Shown in pieces: positions 63,301-64,000 of a stretch of DNA of 64,000 nucleotides; position 1 is the stretch's first letter, and every line of letters starts with the position of its first letter. The stretch spans positions 620,001-684,000 of the forward strand of contig JAZAYU010000014.1 in assembly GCA_038501625.1 (NCBI GenBank), read 5' to 3'. A model generated the notes under the pieces. That model was not told the origin of the DNA. It saw only the letters and a program-made list of their open reading frames with translations, and ran no database searches. Origin of the DNA: Corbicula japonica (lineage: Eukaryota; Mollusca; Bivalvia; Venerida; Cyrenidae). The position numbers were made by a program, and so were the translations under genes.

Positions 63301-63474
63301 TACTTTTTCTAGGTGTGTTTTATCTATAAAATATTTAAACATGAAATTGACATTTTAGGAATGACCCAGGCAGAAGTCGATGAATTAGAAAGACAGGAAA
63401 TCAAAGCAGAAGAGGAAGAGGAAAGAAACAGAGAAAGAAATGTTTTAGAAGACCTGGAACACAGGTTTGAACAG
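20014..63474 (+). CDS. Long modular EF-hand-like / coiled-coil-type protein gene, 30 coding exons, 3' end missing
   Basis: Span of a single gene assembled from 30 exons (listed separately), totalling 4,719 coding bases or 1,573 codons without a stop. All introns are GT-AG and all phases agree across 29 junctions, which is strong internal support. The N-terminus (residues ~1-145) has two pairs of degenerate EF-hand-like loops. The rest is rich in Glu, Lys, Arg, Gln and Leu and predicted by eye to be mostly helical. It consists of a tandem module of 390-405 residues, with tyrosine of the KYxxL motif at 249, 654, 1046 and 1440, and glycine of the GLxER motif at 422, 812 and 1215. No signal peptide or membrane segment is visible, so a soluble cytoplasmic protein is likely. 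I do not recognise the family. A trichohyalin-like or scaffold label would describe composition only. The gene continues past the right edge; 5' non-coding exons were not found. Confidence 0.85.
20758..20938. mobile_element. Tc1/mariner-type MITE (181 bp, TA target) in intron 1
   Basis: Inverted ends CCGTCATTGTCTGAATATAA (left) and the inverse TTATATTCAAACAATGACGG (right), flanked by TA on each side. Multiple GCGGCTTATA words inside. Rest of intron 1 (20266-21630) shows nothing notable. Confidence 0.8.
21631..21915 (+). CDS. Exon 2: second EF-hand-like pair and start of acidic helix
   Basis: Acceptor GTATTTTCAG, donor GTATGT, phase 0 to 0, residues 85-179. Residues 86-100 (LDYTGRNRISLRDAL) have EF-hand spacing with Asp87, Ile94 and Asp98, but Arg and Asn sit where Asp and Gly are usual. 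A shortened fourth hand is suggested by DVADADVSFDEMRFWL (124-139). From about residue 150 the sequence becomes a charged helix rich in Glu, Gln and Met. Together with exon 1 this forms a four-hand, calmodulin-like but degenerate domain. Confidence 0.88.
22196..22275 (+). CDS. Exon 3: acidic/His-rich linker
   Basis: Short exon, acceptor TTTTGCAG, donor GTAAGA, phase 0 to 2, residues 180-206. It begins with three Asp codons, continues with Glu, His and Arg, and ends in a basic KRKLN stretch. It joins the EF-hand-like domain to the first module. Support comes from matching phases and good splice sites. Confidence 0.82.
22580..22821 (+). mobile_element. piggyBac-like MITE, copy a
   Basis: About 242 bp with ends CCCTTTCCTG / CAGGAAAGGG flanked by TTAA on both sides, the piggyBac-type target. 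The interior folds into two related hairpins (22618-22683 and 22717-22782), each a near-palindrome around GATCAG and CCGGCAC words. No coding capacity. Confidence 0.88.
22946..23186 (-). mobile_element. piggyBac-like MITE, copy b, inverted relative to copy a
   Basis: Same family and length as copy a but opposite orientation, 124 bases downstream. Left flank TTAA intact, right flank TTAT. The pair could form a long stem in the transcript. Confidence 0.88.
23549..23727 (+). CDS. Exon 4: linker and KYxxL opening of module A
   Basis: Acceptor CATTTTAG, donor GTACAT, phase 2 to 1, residues 206-266. The second half holds LLEQKYEALQEKLMLEMARQ (244-263), the opening motif of the repeated module, with Tyr249. 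Equivalent motifs open exons 11 and 20 and end exon 27. Confidence 0.88.
24081..24350 (+). CDS. Exon 5: module A helical segment
   Basis: Acceptor TTGTTTTAAG, donor GTATTT, phase 1 to 1, residues 266-356. Includes LTGLMGELRLYDREHRKQ followed by a Lys/Glu/Gln-rich helix. By position and phase it corresponds to exon 13 (module B) and exon 21 (module C), which are shorter and carry similar LLxG or FLIGE motifs. Confidence 0.85.
24351..25276. repeat. Degenerate tandem core in intron 5
   Basis: Imperfect repeats of motifs such as ATAACCAGTCAG, AACTTGGTAAGAAT and GGCATAATAT, spaced roughly 150 bases, like the cores of the Helentron-like elements elsewhere in this gene, but without recognisable ends. 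Confidence 0.5.
25277..25447. repeat. Three tandem 57-bp units spanning the intron 5 / exon 6 acceptor
   Basis: Copies at 25277-25333, 25334-25390 and 25391-25447 are nearly identical (the third has ACTTCA for ACATCA). Each contains the pyrimidine tract, TTTACAG acceptor and first 18 bases of exon 6. The unit is 19 codons and open in the exon frame. Confidence 0.97.
25430..25664 (+). CDS. Exon 6: module A, ATVVGLAER segment, with tripled acceptor
   Basis: Phase 1 to 2, residues 356-434, donor GTAACT. Near its end FVAIATVVGLAER contains Gly422, the second landmark of the module (compare exons 15 and 23). The most 3' acceptor is at 25428-25429. Two further identical acceptors lie 57 and 114 bases upstream in a tandem repeat and would add 19 or 38 residues in frame (see the repeat entry and findings). 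I chose the shortest form as the ancestral exon; which acceptor is used cannot be told from sequence. Confidence 0.85.
26745..26986 (+). mobile_element. piggyBac-like MITE, copy c
   Basis: About 242 bp, TTAA on both sides, ends CCCTTTCCTG / CAGGAAAGGG, same orientation as copy a. The second hairpin has several mutations (GGCACAGAAGTAATGGCTG). Confidence 0.88.
26990..27150. mobile_element. Decayed piggyBac-like MITE
   Basis: TGATCAAGATCTGCACTG, AACCAAATGAATCAAAAAGC and a terminal AGTAAAGGGTTAA identify an older relative, shortened and diverged. Confidence 0.6.
27369..27504. repeat. Near-perfect foldback palindrome, 67-bp arms, 2-bp spacer
   Basis: Arms are symmetrical about 27436/27437 with one mismatch. 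Core words GGCTGAAATGGCGAC and GTCGCCATTTCAGCC. Related single arms occur at about 27242-27290, 33236-33256 and 44847-45060, so it is a dispersed foldback family. Confidence 0.93.
29085..29271 (+). CDS. Exon 7: module A, charged helix
   Basis: Acceptor GTGTAACAG, donor GTGAGT, phase 2 to 0, residues 434-496. Starts SDWDRSRSERLAQLRIEERA; the rest is helix-forming and ends KHFYERE. Equivalent by phase to exons 16 and 24, all entered in phase 2 after the GLxER motif. Confidence 0.88.
29272..29899. other. Intron 7
   Basis: AT-rich, nothing notable seen. Confidence 0.5.
29900..30071 (+). CDS. Exon 8: module A, Lys-rich helix
   Basis: Acceptor TTTATTTAG, donor GTAATC, phase 0 to 1, residues 497-554. 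Lys/Glu-rich with ECKEGVEKAKKLKTEDRKQQ near the start. Corresponds to exon 25 (same phases, 178 versus 172 bases) and to exon 17. Confidence 0.86.
30330..30484 (+). CDS. Exon 9: module A, Ser-rich then acidic helix
   Basis: Acceptor ATGTTTTAG, donor GTAAAA, phase 1 to 0, residues 554-605. A Ser/Gly patch (ESGSGSSISSEE) precedes a helix ending EILLHDMQKM. Equivalent to exons 18 and 26, both 188 bases, which end in the same way before a phase-0 intron. Confidence 0.85.
30485..30993. other. Intron 9
   Basis: AT-rich, nothing notable seen. Confidence 0.5.
30994..31122 (+). CDS. Exon 10: end of module A
   Basis: Acceptor TATGTTTCAG, donor GTAAGC, phase 0 to 0, 43 codons, residues 606-648. Contains FDNIAVVLLGTTDISEEDEE, resembling DNIALVVL in exon 27. 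Exon 19 (42 codons, 0 to 0) is its module B counterpart. Its last 101 bases plus donor are duplicated immediately downstream; the first donor keeps the frame with exon 11, the second would shift it. Confidence 0.85.
31021..31271. repeat. 101-bp tandem duplication of the exon 10 end plus donor
   Basis: Units start with GGTAAGCAG at 31021 (inside exon 10), 31122 (real exon end and donor) and 31223 (partial third copy). The second copy is a nearly exact intronic duplicate of exon 10. Since 101 is not a multiple of three, using the 31224 donor would shift the frame. Confidence 0.95.
31356..31550. mobile_element. Tigger/pogo-like MITE (195 bp, TA target) in intron 10
   Basis: Ends CAGTGAAACCCCTCTATAA and the inverse-like CAAACAGTTTTACTG, flanked by TA (31354-31355 and 31551-31552). 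Internal GGTGCCCTTAAT and GTGCCCTTAATC words are typical of this MITE type. Confidence 0.8.
31823..31985. mobile_element. Decayed piggyBac-like MITE in intron 10
   Basis: GTAGATTCCAGATCAGCC, CTGGATCTACACTGGTCGCC and terminal GGAGTGAAGGGTTAA mark a diverged copy. Confidence 0.65.
32038..32114 (+). CDS. Exon 11: KYxxL opening of module B
   Basis: Acceptor GATTGTAG, donor GTATGT, phase 0 to 2, residues 649-674. TLEDKYEILRKRMLLMSLKD holds Tyr654. The tract DWRNLAKEEKQ continues into exon 12 and parallels EWNRLSEKERQ of exon 28. Confidence 0.87.
32115..33515. other. Intron 11
   Basis: Contains a poly-C run (about 32252-32265), a CCCCTGGGTATATATC / GATTATATATAATTGGGG-like region near 32820-32890 and a TGAT microsatellite. 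No exon missed as far as phases show. Confidence 0.5.
33256..33322. repeat. (TTGA)n microsatellite
   Basis: About 15 TTGA tetramers with a single TTAA variant, directly after a fragment of the 27.4-kb foldback family (GGAAACCAGTCTCCAATCTC). Confidence 0.95.
33516..33636 (+). CDS. Exon 12: module B, continuation of opening helix
   Basis: Acceptor GTTTTTACAG, donor GTATAT, phase 2 to 0, residues 674-714. EGKLQEMETLLG parallels AGKIDEANALLA across exons 28-29, showing that modules B and D share a segment beyond KYxxL that module C has diverged in and module A appears to lack. Confidence 0.87.
33637..34034. other. Intron 12
   Basis: AT-rich, nothing notable seen. Confidence 0.5.
34035..34110 (+). 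CDS. Exon 13: module B, short basic exon whose donor seeds a satellite
   Basis: Acceptor AAATTGCAG, donor GTGAGT, phase 0 to 1, residues 715-740. ILPALRFLIGENKSEYHKRK then a Gln/Lys run. The donor GGTGAGT at 34110-34116 is the first of about 39 copies in the 21-bp tandem array that follows. Reading through the donor gives a stop at 34170-34172, so array translation is not part of this protein. Confidence 0.8.
34110..34945. repeat. 21-bp minisatellite made of 5' splice-site copies, about 39 units
   Basis: Units read GGTGAGTCTTCTCCTAACTA with small variation (TTAC, CATAAC, CAC). Every unit carries a consensus donor GGTGAGT or close variant, and the first unit is the real donor of exon 13. Being 7 codons long, the array is open in several frames on both strands; these translations are not genes. 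Confidence 0.95.
35000..35200. pseudogene. Two decayed copies of exon 14
   Basis: Copy 1 (about 35000-35070) keeps ATGAAGATC and ATACCTGACTATGAC; copy 2 (about 35093-35200) keeps TAGATCTAAGTAAATTA, CTGACTTGATACCTCTCTA and TTTCTGTT. Both match exon 14 (35203-35360) in order. Copy 2 has a TAA in the exon frame. They are tandem duplicates that no longer code. Confidence 0.85.
35203..35360 (+). CDS. Exon 14: module B, EREFLLSWL segment
   Basis: Acceptor GTTCTTTTTCAG, donor GTAATC, phase 1 to 0, residues 740-792. LLADLIPRYDCEREFLLSWL aligns in position with QEREVLMSTL of exon 6. Exons 14 and 15 together match exon 6, so an intron has been gained here or lost in module A. Two decayed copies lie at about 35000-35070 and 35093-35200. 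Confidence 0.86.
35361..36740. other. Intron 14
   Basis: Mostly the Helentron-like element described separately; the flanks are AT-rich without further features. Confidence 0.5.
35727..36339 (+). mobile_element. Helentron-like element, repeat core and 3' end
   Basis: Four diverged units of about 145-155 bases (TTTTACCAGAGTTATC...TTTCAAACTTGCACAG) followed by a perfect hairpin GTGTC-CTGAA-GACAC (36318-36332) and terminal TCTAG then TTTT. The left end was not located. Confidence 0.65.
36741..36835 (+). CDS. Exon 15: module B, ATLSIGLMER segment
   Basis: Acceptor CTATTTGAAG, donor GTGAGA, phase 0 to 2, residues 793-824. FEIATLSIGLMERVKDTL contains Gly812, matching Gly422 (exon 6) and Gly1215 (exon 23). 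Confidence 0.86.
36841..37030. mobile_element. Decayed piggyBac-like MITE in intron 15
   Basis: CACCCTTTACTCC at the left, GACCAGTGTAGATCCAGATC and GTCTGATCAGGATC inside. The right half is heavily mutated. Confidence 0.6.
37263..37973 (+). mobile_element. Helentron-like element in intron 15
   Basis: Begins TGTCGCCTGACTAGGCAACA, a hairpin; one arm recurs inverted near the right end as TCAGGCAACA (37941-37950). Core has three to four ~155-bp units with CTGGCAATGACTCGAAGTGC. Ends GAGTTCTAG then TT. No coding frame. Confidence 0.75.
38432..38562 (+). CDS. Exon 16: module B, Arg/Gln-rich helix
   Basis: Acceptor TCTTCATTTAG, donor GTGATT (weak), phase 2 to 1, residues 824-868. Very rich in Arg and Gln (RKRVQQRRLRLQQHEEF). 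A piggyBac-like MITE end remnant (GGAGTAAAGGGTT, ~38399) sits about 20 bases before the acceptor. Corresponds to exons 7 and 24. Confidence 0.82.
38848..39484. mobile_element. Inserted element with terminal foldback
   Basis: Lies between two parts of the older MITE. Its right portion is an imperfect hairpin (arms about 39338-39397 and 39411-39476, sharing GGGTATGTGAGGATATA and GGTGTCATATTA). Superfamily unknown; limits are approximate. Confidence 0.65.
39553..44667 (+). mobile_element. Helentron-like element, 5.1 kb, interrupted by a second one
   Basis: 5' end forms a hairpin (TATACCCC...GGGGTATA). TACCCCCGTA (39555-39564) pairs with TACGGGGGTA (44631-44640), followed by hairpin ATCAC-CTTCA-GTGAT and terminal CTCTAG. 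Comparison with the interrupted MITE shows insertion at TT. The core is an array of 146- to 167-bp units (TTTTTAAGATATTGACTTGA, TGGATCAGTCCATTATTTTT). No Rep/helicase coding; non-autonomous. Confidence 0.8.
42213..44077 (+). mobile_element. Helentron-like element nested inside the 5.1-kb one
   Basis: 5' hairpin TAGCTC...GAGCTA with inner CTATTC-GAA-GAATAG. GCTCGACTATTCGAA (42215-42229) is perfectly inverted at 44037-44051, followed by hairpin GCTGTC-TCCTCT-GACAGC and CTCTTG then TT. It interrupts a unit of the outer array between TTTTT and TTA. The core has two unit types: ~160 bp (TACATCATTACCAACAAGAC) and ~140 bp (GTAACTTTGTTATGAATGGA, AAGGTCAAGGTCAC). Confidence 0.82.
44806..45612. other. 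End of intron 16
   Basis: 44847-45060 contains diverged arms of the 27.4-kb foldback family (AGACCAGTCTGAAATCTCA and GGTCTCCTATTTCAG). Otherwise AT-rich, no gene. Confidence 0.5.
45613..45816 (+). CDS. Exon 17: module B, after the 7-kb intron
   Basis: Acceptor TTTCTCTGCAG, donor GTTAGA, phase 1 to 1, residues 868-936. GLQVVYLREMLKRHGDEREV, then MSDDERQRRLIELQGKRHNL, which parallels LSSQERRRKMTELRETRNKT of exon 25. Confidence 0.86.
45817..48574. other. Intron 17 (2.8 kb)
   Basis: Contains the Helentron-like fragment at 46238 and piggyBac-like MITE remnants at 47405-47530 (ACCTTTTACTCC) and 48117-48185 (AACCCTTTCCTGGATATATA, truncated). No additional exon is needed by phase. Confidence 0.55.
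46238..46500 (+). mobile_element. Helentron-like element, 5' part
   Basis: Starts GTGTCGCCGTTTCGAAG, continuing AAAAGGTGATACATAGAGAT, the same style of 5' hairpin as the elements at 54213 and 59566; only one core unit follows. Confidence 0.55.
48575..48762 (+). CDS. Exon 18: module B, Ala/Glu-rich helix
   Basis: Acceptor TTTGTTGTAG, donor GTAGGA, phase 1 to 0, residues 936-998. Ala-rich helix (EEAAALRAASIREQL) ending LTLQHIENM. Same length and phases as exon 26. An earlier acceptor at 48479 was rejected because it leads to a stop. Confidence 0.84.
48763..49487. other. Intron 18 with MITE remnant
   Basis: 49084-49340 is a decayed piggyBac-like MITE pair (AACCCTTTTCTTTAAAG, GTGTAGATCCAGATCC, CTGGATCTACATTGGTCC). 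Confidence 0.55.
49488..49613 (+). CDS. Exon 19: end of module B
   Basis: Acceptor CTGATTTTAG, donor GTAAGA, phase 0 to 0, 42 codons, residues 999-1040. NRKLENSWNVMTVFARYQGE occupies the same place as exon 10 in module A, with the same phases and nearly the same length. Confidence 0.86.
49880..51552. repeat. 25-bp minisatellite, about 67 units, in intron 19
   Basis: Units of the form CAGTCTATACATGTATCTCC plus ATACT, with variants CGG for CAG, AAAC for ATAC and CAATACT. Nearly every unit contains the palindrome TACATGTA. The long open frames here are repeat artefacts. The array lies between exons 19 and 20 and is purely intronic. Confidence 0.96.
51738..51894 (+). CDS. Exon 20: KYxxL opening of module C
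   Basis: Acceptor TTAATCTCAG, donor GTAAGT, phase 0 to 1, residues 1041-1093. ALEDKYTVLRQKLLVDCI holds Tyr1046, then DQWLELSQNEQHQKVL, the uninterrupted form of the segment split by an intron in module B. Confidence 0.88.
51895..52545. other. Intron 20
   Basis: AT-rich, nothing notable seen. Confidence 0.5.
52546..52662 (+). CDS. Exon 21: module C, LLGEGFHLQESV segment
   Basis: Acceptor GTGTTTTAG, donor GTAGGT, phase 1 to 1, residues 1093-1132. IMPSLLGEGFHLQESVTQLM followed by a Val/Lys/Gln stretch. A second GTACCT donor four bases downstream is possible but breaks the frame. Confidence 0.83.
52663..53288. other. Intron 21
   Basis: Only a short direct repeat (AACCCATACCTACACAAACC, twice at about 52902-52945). 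Confidence 0.5.
53289..53420 (+). CDS. Exon 22: module C, LQELYNRLEEER helix
   Basis: Acceptor TACATTTCAG, donor GTAACA, phase 1 to 1, residues 1132-1176. An acidic start, then PLQELYNRLEEERMALNRQL, which parallels the RQEREVLMSTL region of exon 6. Confidence 0.86.
53421..53975. other. Intron 22
   Basis: AT-rich, nothing notable seen. Confidence 0.5.
53976..54129 (+). CDS. Exon 23: module C, ATMVGLMER segment
   Basis: Acceptor CTGTTTCAAG, donor GTGAGC, phase 1 to 2, residues 1176-1227. EEAFAVIATMVGLMERQQEE includes Gly1215 and is the closest relative of exon 6 (SFVAIATVVGLAER); both end in phase 2. Confidence 0.9.
54213..55236 (+). mobile_element. Helentron-like element in intron 23
   Basis: Starts TTGTTTCACCTTTCATAGC. 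Right end has AGGTGACAC, a perfect hairpin GTGACAC-TTT-GTGTCAC (55202-55218), then TTCTAG followed by TTTTT. The core has about five units of ~150 bp (AAGTTATGCCCCTTT, AAAGTACTTGTCCTATTAAC). Confidence 0.75.
55393..55516 (+). CDS. Exon 24: module C, basic helix
   Basis: Acceptor GTGGATTATAG, donor GTAAGT, phase 2 to 0, residues 1227-1268. LVKDLARYQRLAKKVFADVE, then a Thr/Ser-rich tail. Counterpart of exons 7 and 16. Confidence 0.85.
55619..55960. repeat. 37-bp minisatellite, nine units, in intron 24
   Basis: Units contain GAGCTTGACAATTGTCAGAG; each has the 12-nt palindrome TGACAATTGTCA. Almost no variation (CATCC or CGTCC), so recently expanded. The TTGTTGAGGCCGCTTTC just before it resembles a Helentron-like 5' end. 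Confidence 0.96.
55961..56746. other. Rest of intron 24
   Basis: 56430-56670 is a diverged piggyBac-like MITE (TTTACTCCATATG, CAACCAGTGTATATCCAG, CAAAAAGCGAACAGTG). Otherwise AT-rich. Confidence 0.55.
56747..56924 (+). CDS. Exon 25: module C, LSSQERRRKM helix
   Basis: Acceptor TTCATTACAG, donor GTGTGC, phase 0 to 1, residues 1269-1328. HILLLQNKHVKEQELFCRLL, then a basic helix. Counterpart of exon 8 (same phases) and exon 17. Confidence 0.85.
57140..57329. mobile_element. Decayed piggyBac-like MITE in intron 25
   Basis: AGTGCAGATCAGCCAGCAC, GATCCTGATCAAATGGCATG and GATCTACACTGGTTGCC. Interrupted on its right by the next element. Confidence 0.6.
57330..58464. mobile_element. DNA transposon-type element, 1.1 kb, 5-bp flanking repeat
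   Basis: Ends CAGGGTTCTCCCCAG and the inverse CTGGGGAGAATCCTG, flanked by GCCAT on both sides (57325-57329, 58465-58469). GCATAGC/TAGCGG-type words repeat near the right end. CAGGG ends suggest hAT-like, although hAT usually gives 8 bp. Two short frames inside (57531-57797, 57978-58160) are not recognisable as transposase. Confidence 0.75.
58608..58795 (+). CDS. Exon 26: module C, acidic helix
   Basis: Acceptor TGTTTGTAG, donor GTAAGA, phase 1 to 0, residues 1328-1390. Ends LLEYQNSEAERLIKALSIK. Exactly the length of exon 18 (188 bases) with the same phases. Confidence 0.88.
58796..59251. other. Intron 26 with MITE remnant
   Basis: 58808-58910 resembles the left half of the piggyBac-like family (AACCCTTTGCTCCAGG, GTAGATCCAGATCAAACGGC). 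Confidence 0.5.
59252..59446 (+). CDS. Exon 27: end of module C fused to opening of module D
   Basis: Acceptor TATTTTTCAG, donor GTTTGT, phase 0 to 0, residues 1391-1455. MADNIALVVLS resembles DNIAVVLL of exon 10, and ALQGKYEALKDKLLAEALMK is the KYxxL opening with Tyr1440. Modules A and B have an intron between these two parts; here it is absent, and a new intron follows MKE. Confidence 0.88.
59566..59985 (+). mobile_element. Helentron-like element, truncated, in intron 27
   Basis: Starts TGTGTTGCCTTTTCAAAG, continuing AAAAGGCAGTAC, a 5' hairpin like those at 46238 and 54213. Core words GTTATGCCCCATC and AGGTCAAGGCCACAATTGAC. The 3' terminal motif was not found; AGGTGACAT at about 59973 may be the subterminal partner. 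Confidence 0.55.
59986..60762. other. Rest of intron 27
   Basis: AT-rich, nothing notable seen. Confidence 0.5.
60763..60886 (+). CDS. Exon 28: module D, EWNRLSEKERQ segment
   Basis: Acceptor ATATATCTAAG, donor GTAGGT, phase 0 to 1, residues 1456-1497. EWNRLSEKERQKKIFQLKM, then LRKAGKIDEANALL, the best-preserved form of a segment seen weakly in exons 11-12 and 20. Confidence 0.9.
60887..61332. other. Intron 28
   Basis: Nothing notable seen beyond the branch/pyrimidine region before exon 29. Confidence 0.5.
61333..61446 (+). CDS. Exon 29: module D, Gln/Arg/Lys-rich helix
   Basis: Acceptor TTTTTTTCCAG, donor GTAAGT, phase 1 to 1, residues 1497-1535. ELLKEQEHLRQLMGDSVQDQ then a basic helix. 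The exon end and donor (AGGCTTGCACAAG then GTAAGTG) resemble the units of the minisatellites that fill the next intron. Confidence 0.88.
61480..62240. repeat. 26-bp minisatellite in intron 29
   Basis: Units of the form GATAGGCTTGCTCAGGTGTT plus TTCAGA, close to 28 copies, with C/T and A/G variants. GGCTTGCTCAGGTG resembles the exon 29 end and donor (GGCTTGCACAAGGTAAGTG). Confidence 0.93.
62241..63245. repeat. 31-bp minisatellite in intron 29, grading from the 26-bp array
   Basis: Units contain CAAGGTTAGTGCTTTCAGAC then AGAAGTTCTCT. The first 350 bases are irregular and intermediate between the two arrays. Some units read CAAGGTAAGTG, identical to the exon 29 donor context. Confidence 0.92.
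63359..63474 (+). CDS. Exon 30: last exon visible, strongly acidic helix
   Basis: Acceptor GACATTTTAG, phase 1 entry, residues 1535-1573. Glu-rich helix (EIKAEEEEEERNRERN). I placed the donor at GTTCGT (63475), phase 0, but a GTTTGA donor at 63465 (phase 2) is equally possible; the next exon lies outside the window. Confidence 0.75.
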
Positions 63475-64000
63475 GTTCGTCATCTTTTCTAACCAGGAAT
63501 GAAGGAATAAATTAACTTCATAATGATTAAAATGATGAAAATTGTTCTGGAATAATCCAGAGCTCTTAATGGAGATATTAATACAGAAGTGTTGCTTTGA
63601 CTGTTTAACATTTCAAATATCAGTTTAGATAGATAAAAATCCATGAAGATGTTCATGATACACGTAGAGCATCGAAACCTTGAGCAATCGAAGAAACCTC
63701 AAAGTCTTAAATATTTAGGTCTGGTAACACTTGTGATAAATAAAAAAGACATGGATTGAGGTCTACAATGTCAATAACAGAATTTGTAAGAAAAAATTGG
63801 CTGGACATGGTACATTAAAGAGACAACTAGTTTCAGGTGGATGAACATGTTGTTCACTCAGTTTCAACATAAAAAAAACAAATGTTGTCCAAATCTTGTG
63901 TAATTTTGTCAAAATAATGTGAGAGGATCGCTTTATTGAAATATGCAAAATATTTCCTCTTTCTGACAATGGTTATTGAAAAACAATGCCATCTGTGAAG
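63475..64000. other. Intron 30, incomplete
   Basis: AT-rich, no further exon recognised before the window ends. Open frame on the minus strand at 63763-63969 has no support. Confidence 0.5.

Overview
This is AT-rich animal nuclear DNA holding most of one very long, intron-rich gene on the + strand, set in repeat-dense sequence. Introns follow GT-AG rules, minisatellites are abundant, and the mobile elements are non-autonomous (piggyBac-like with TTAA targets, Mutator-like, Tc1/mariner-like, and Helentron-like elements with tandem-repeat cores). A lophotrochozoan, most likely a bivalve mollusc, is my inference from that repeat landscape. There is no bacterial-style gene organisation, and I saw no tRNA, rRNA or CRISPR array.

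Layout. Positions 1-19969 hold no gene I can support. They contain a 30-bp minisatellite (991-2060), an inverted-repeat element (5575-7129), a 5.2-kb Mutator-like element with ~520-bp inverted ends and a 9-bp target duplication (7739-12927), a 1.36-kb element with 12-bp perfect ends (14131-15494), and simple repeats near 17.3 kb. Positions 20014-63474 carry the gene. I reconstructed 30 coding exons by hand; every junction is GT-AG and every reading phase agrees, giving 1,573 codons with no stop. The start is ATG 20014, with an in-frame TAA just upstream in the same exon. The gene runs off the right edge.

The protein has a degenerate calmodulin-like N-terminus (residues ~1-145), then a long charged, helix-rich region made of a module of about 390-405 residues. 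Three copies are complete and a fourth has begun. Each opens with a KYxxL helix motif (tyrosines 249, 654, 1046, 1440), has an ATxxxGLxER motif in the middle, and repeats a recognisable series of exon phases. I do not recognise the family; a cytoskeletal or scaffold role is inference only.

The most unusual property is that at least four exon boundaries of this gene have been copied into tandem repeats that carry the splice site with them: a tripled acceptor at exon 6 (57-bp unit, open in frame), a duplicated exon 10 end plus donor (101 bp), about 39 copies of a GGTGAGT donor after exon 13 (21 bp), and arrays after exon 29 that look like its own donor region. Two decayed copies of exon 14 lie just upstream of it. 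Intron 16 (7 kb) shows three-level nesting: an old piggyBac-like MITE interrupted by a 5.1-kb Helentron-like element, itself interrupted by a 1.9-kb relative.
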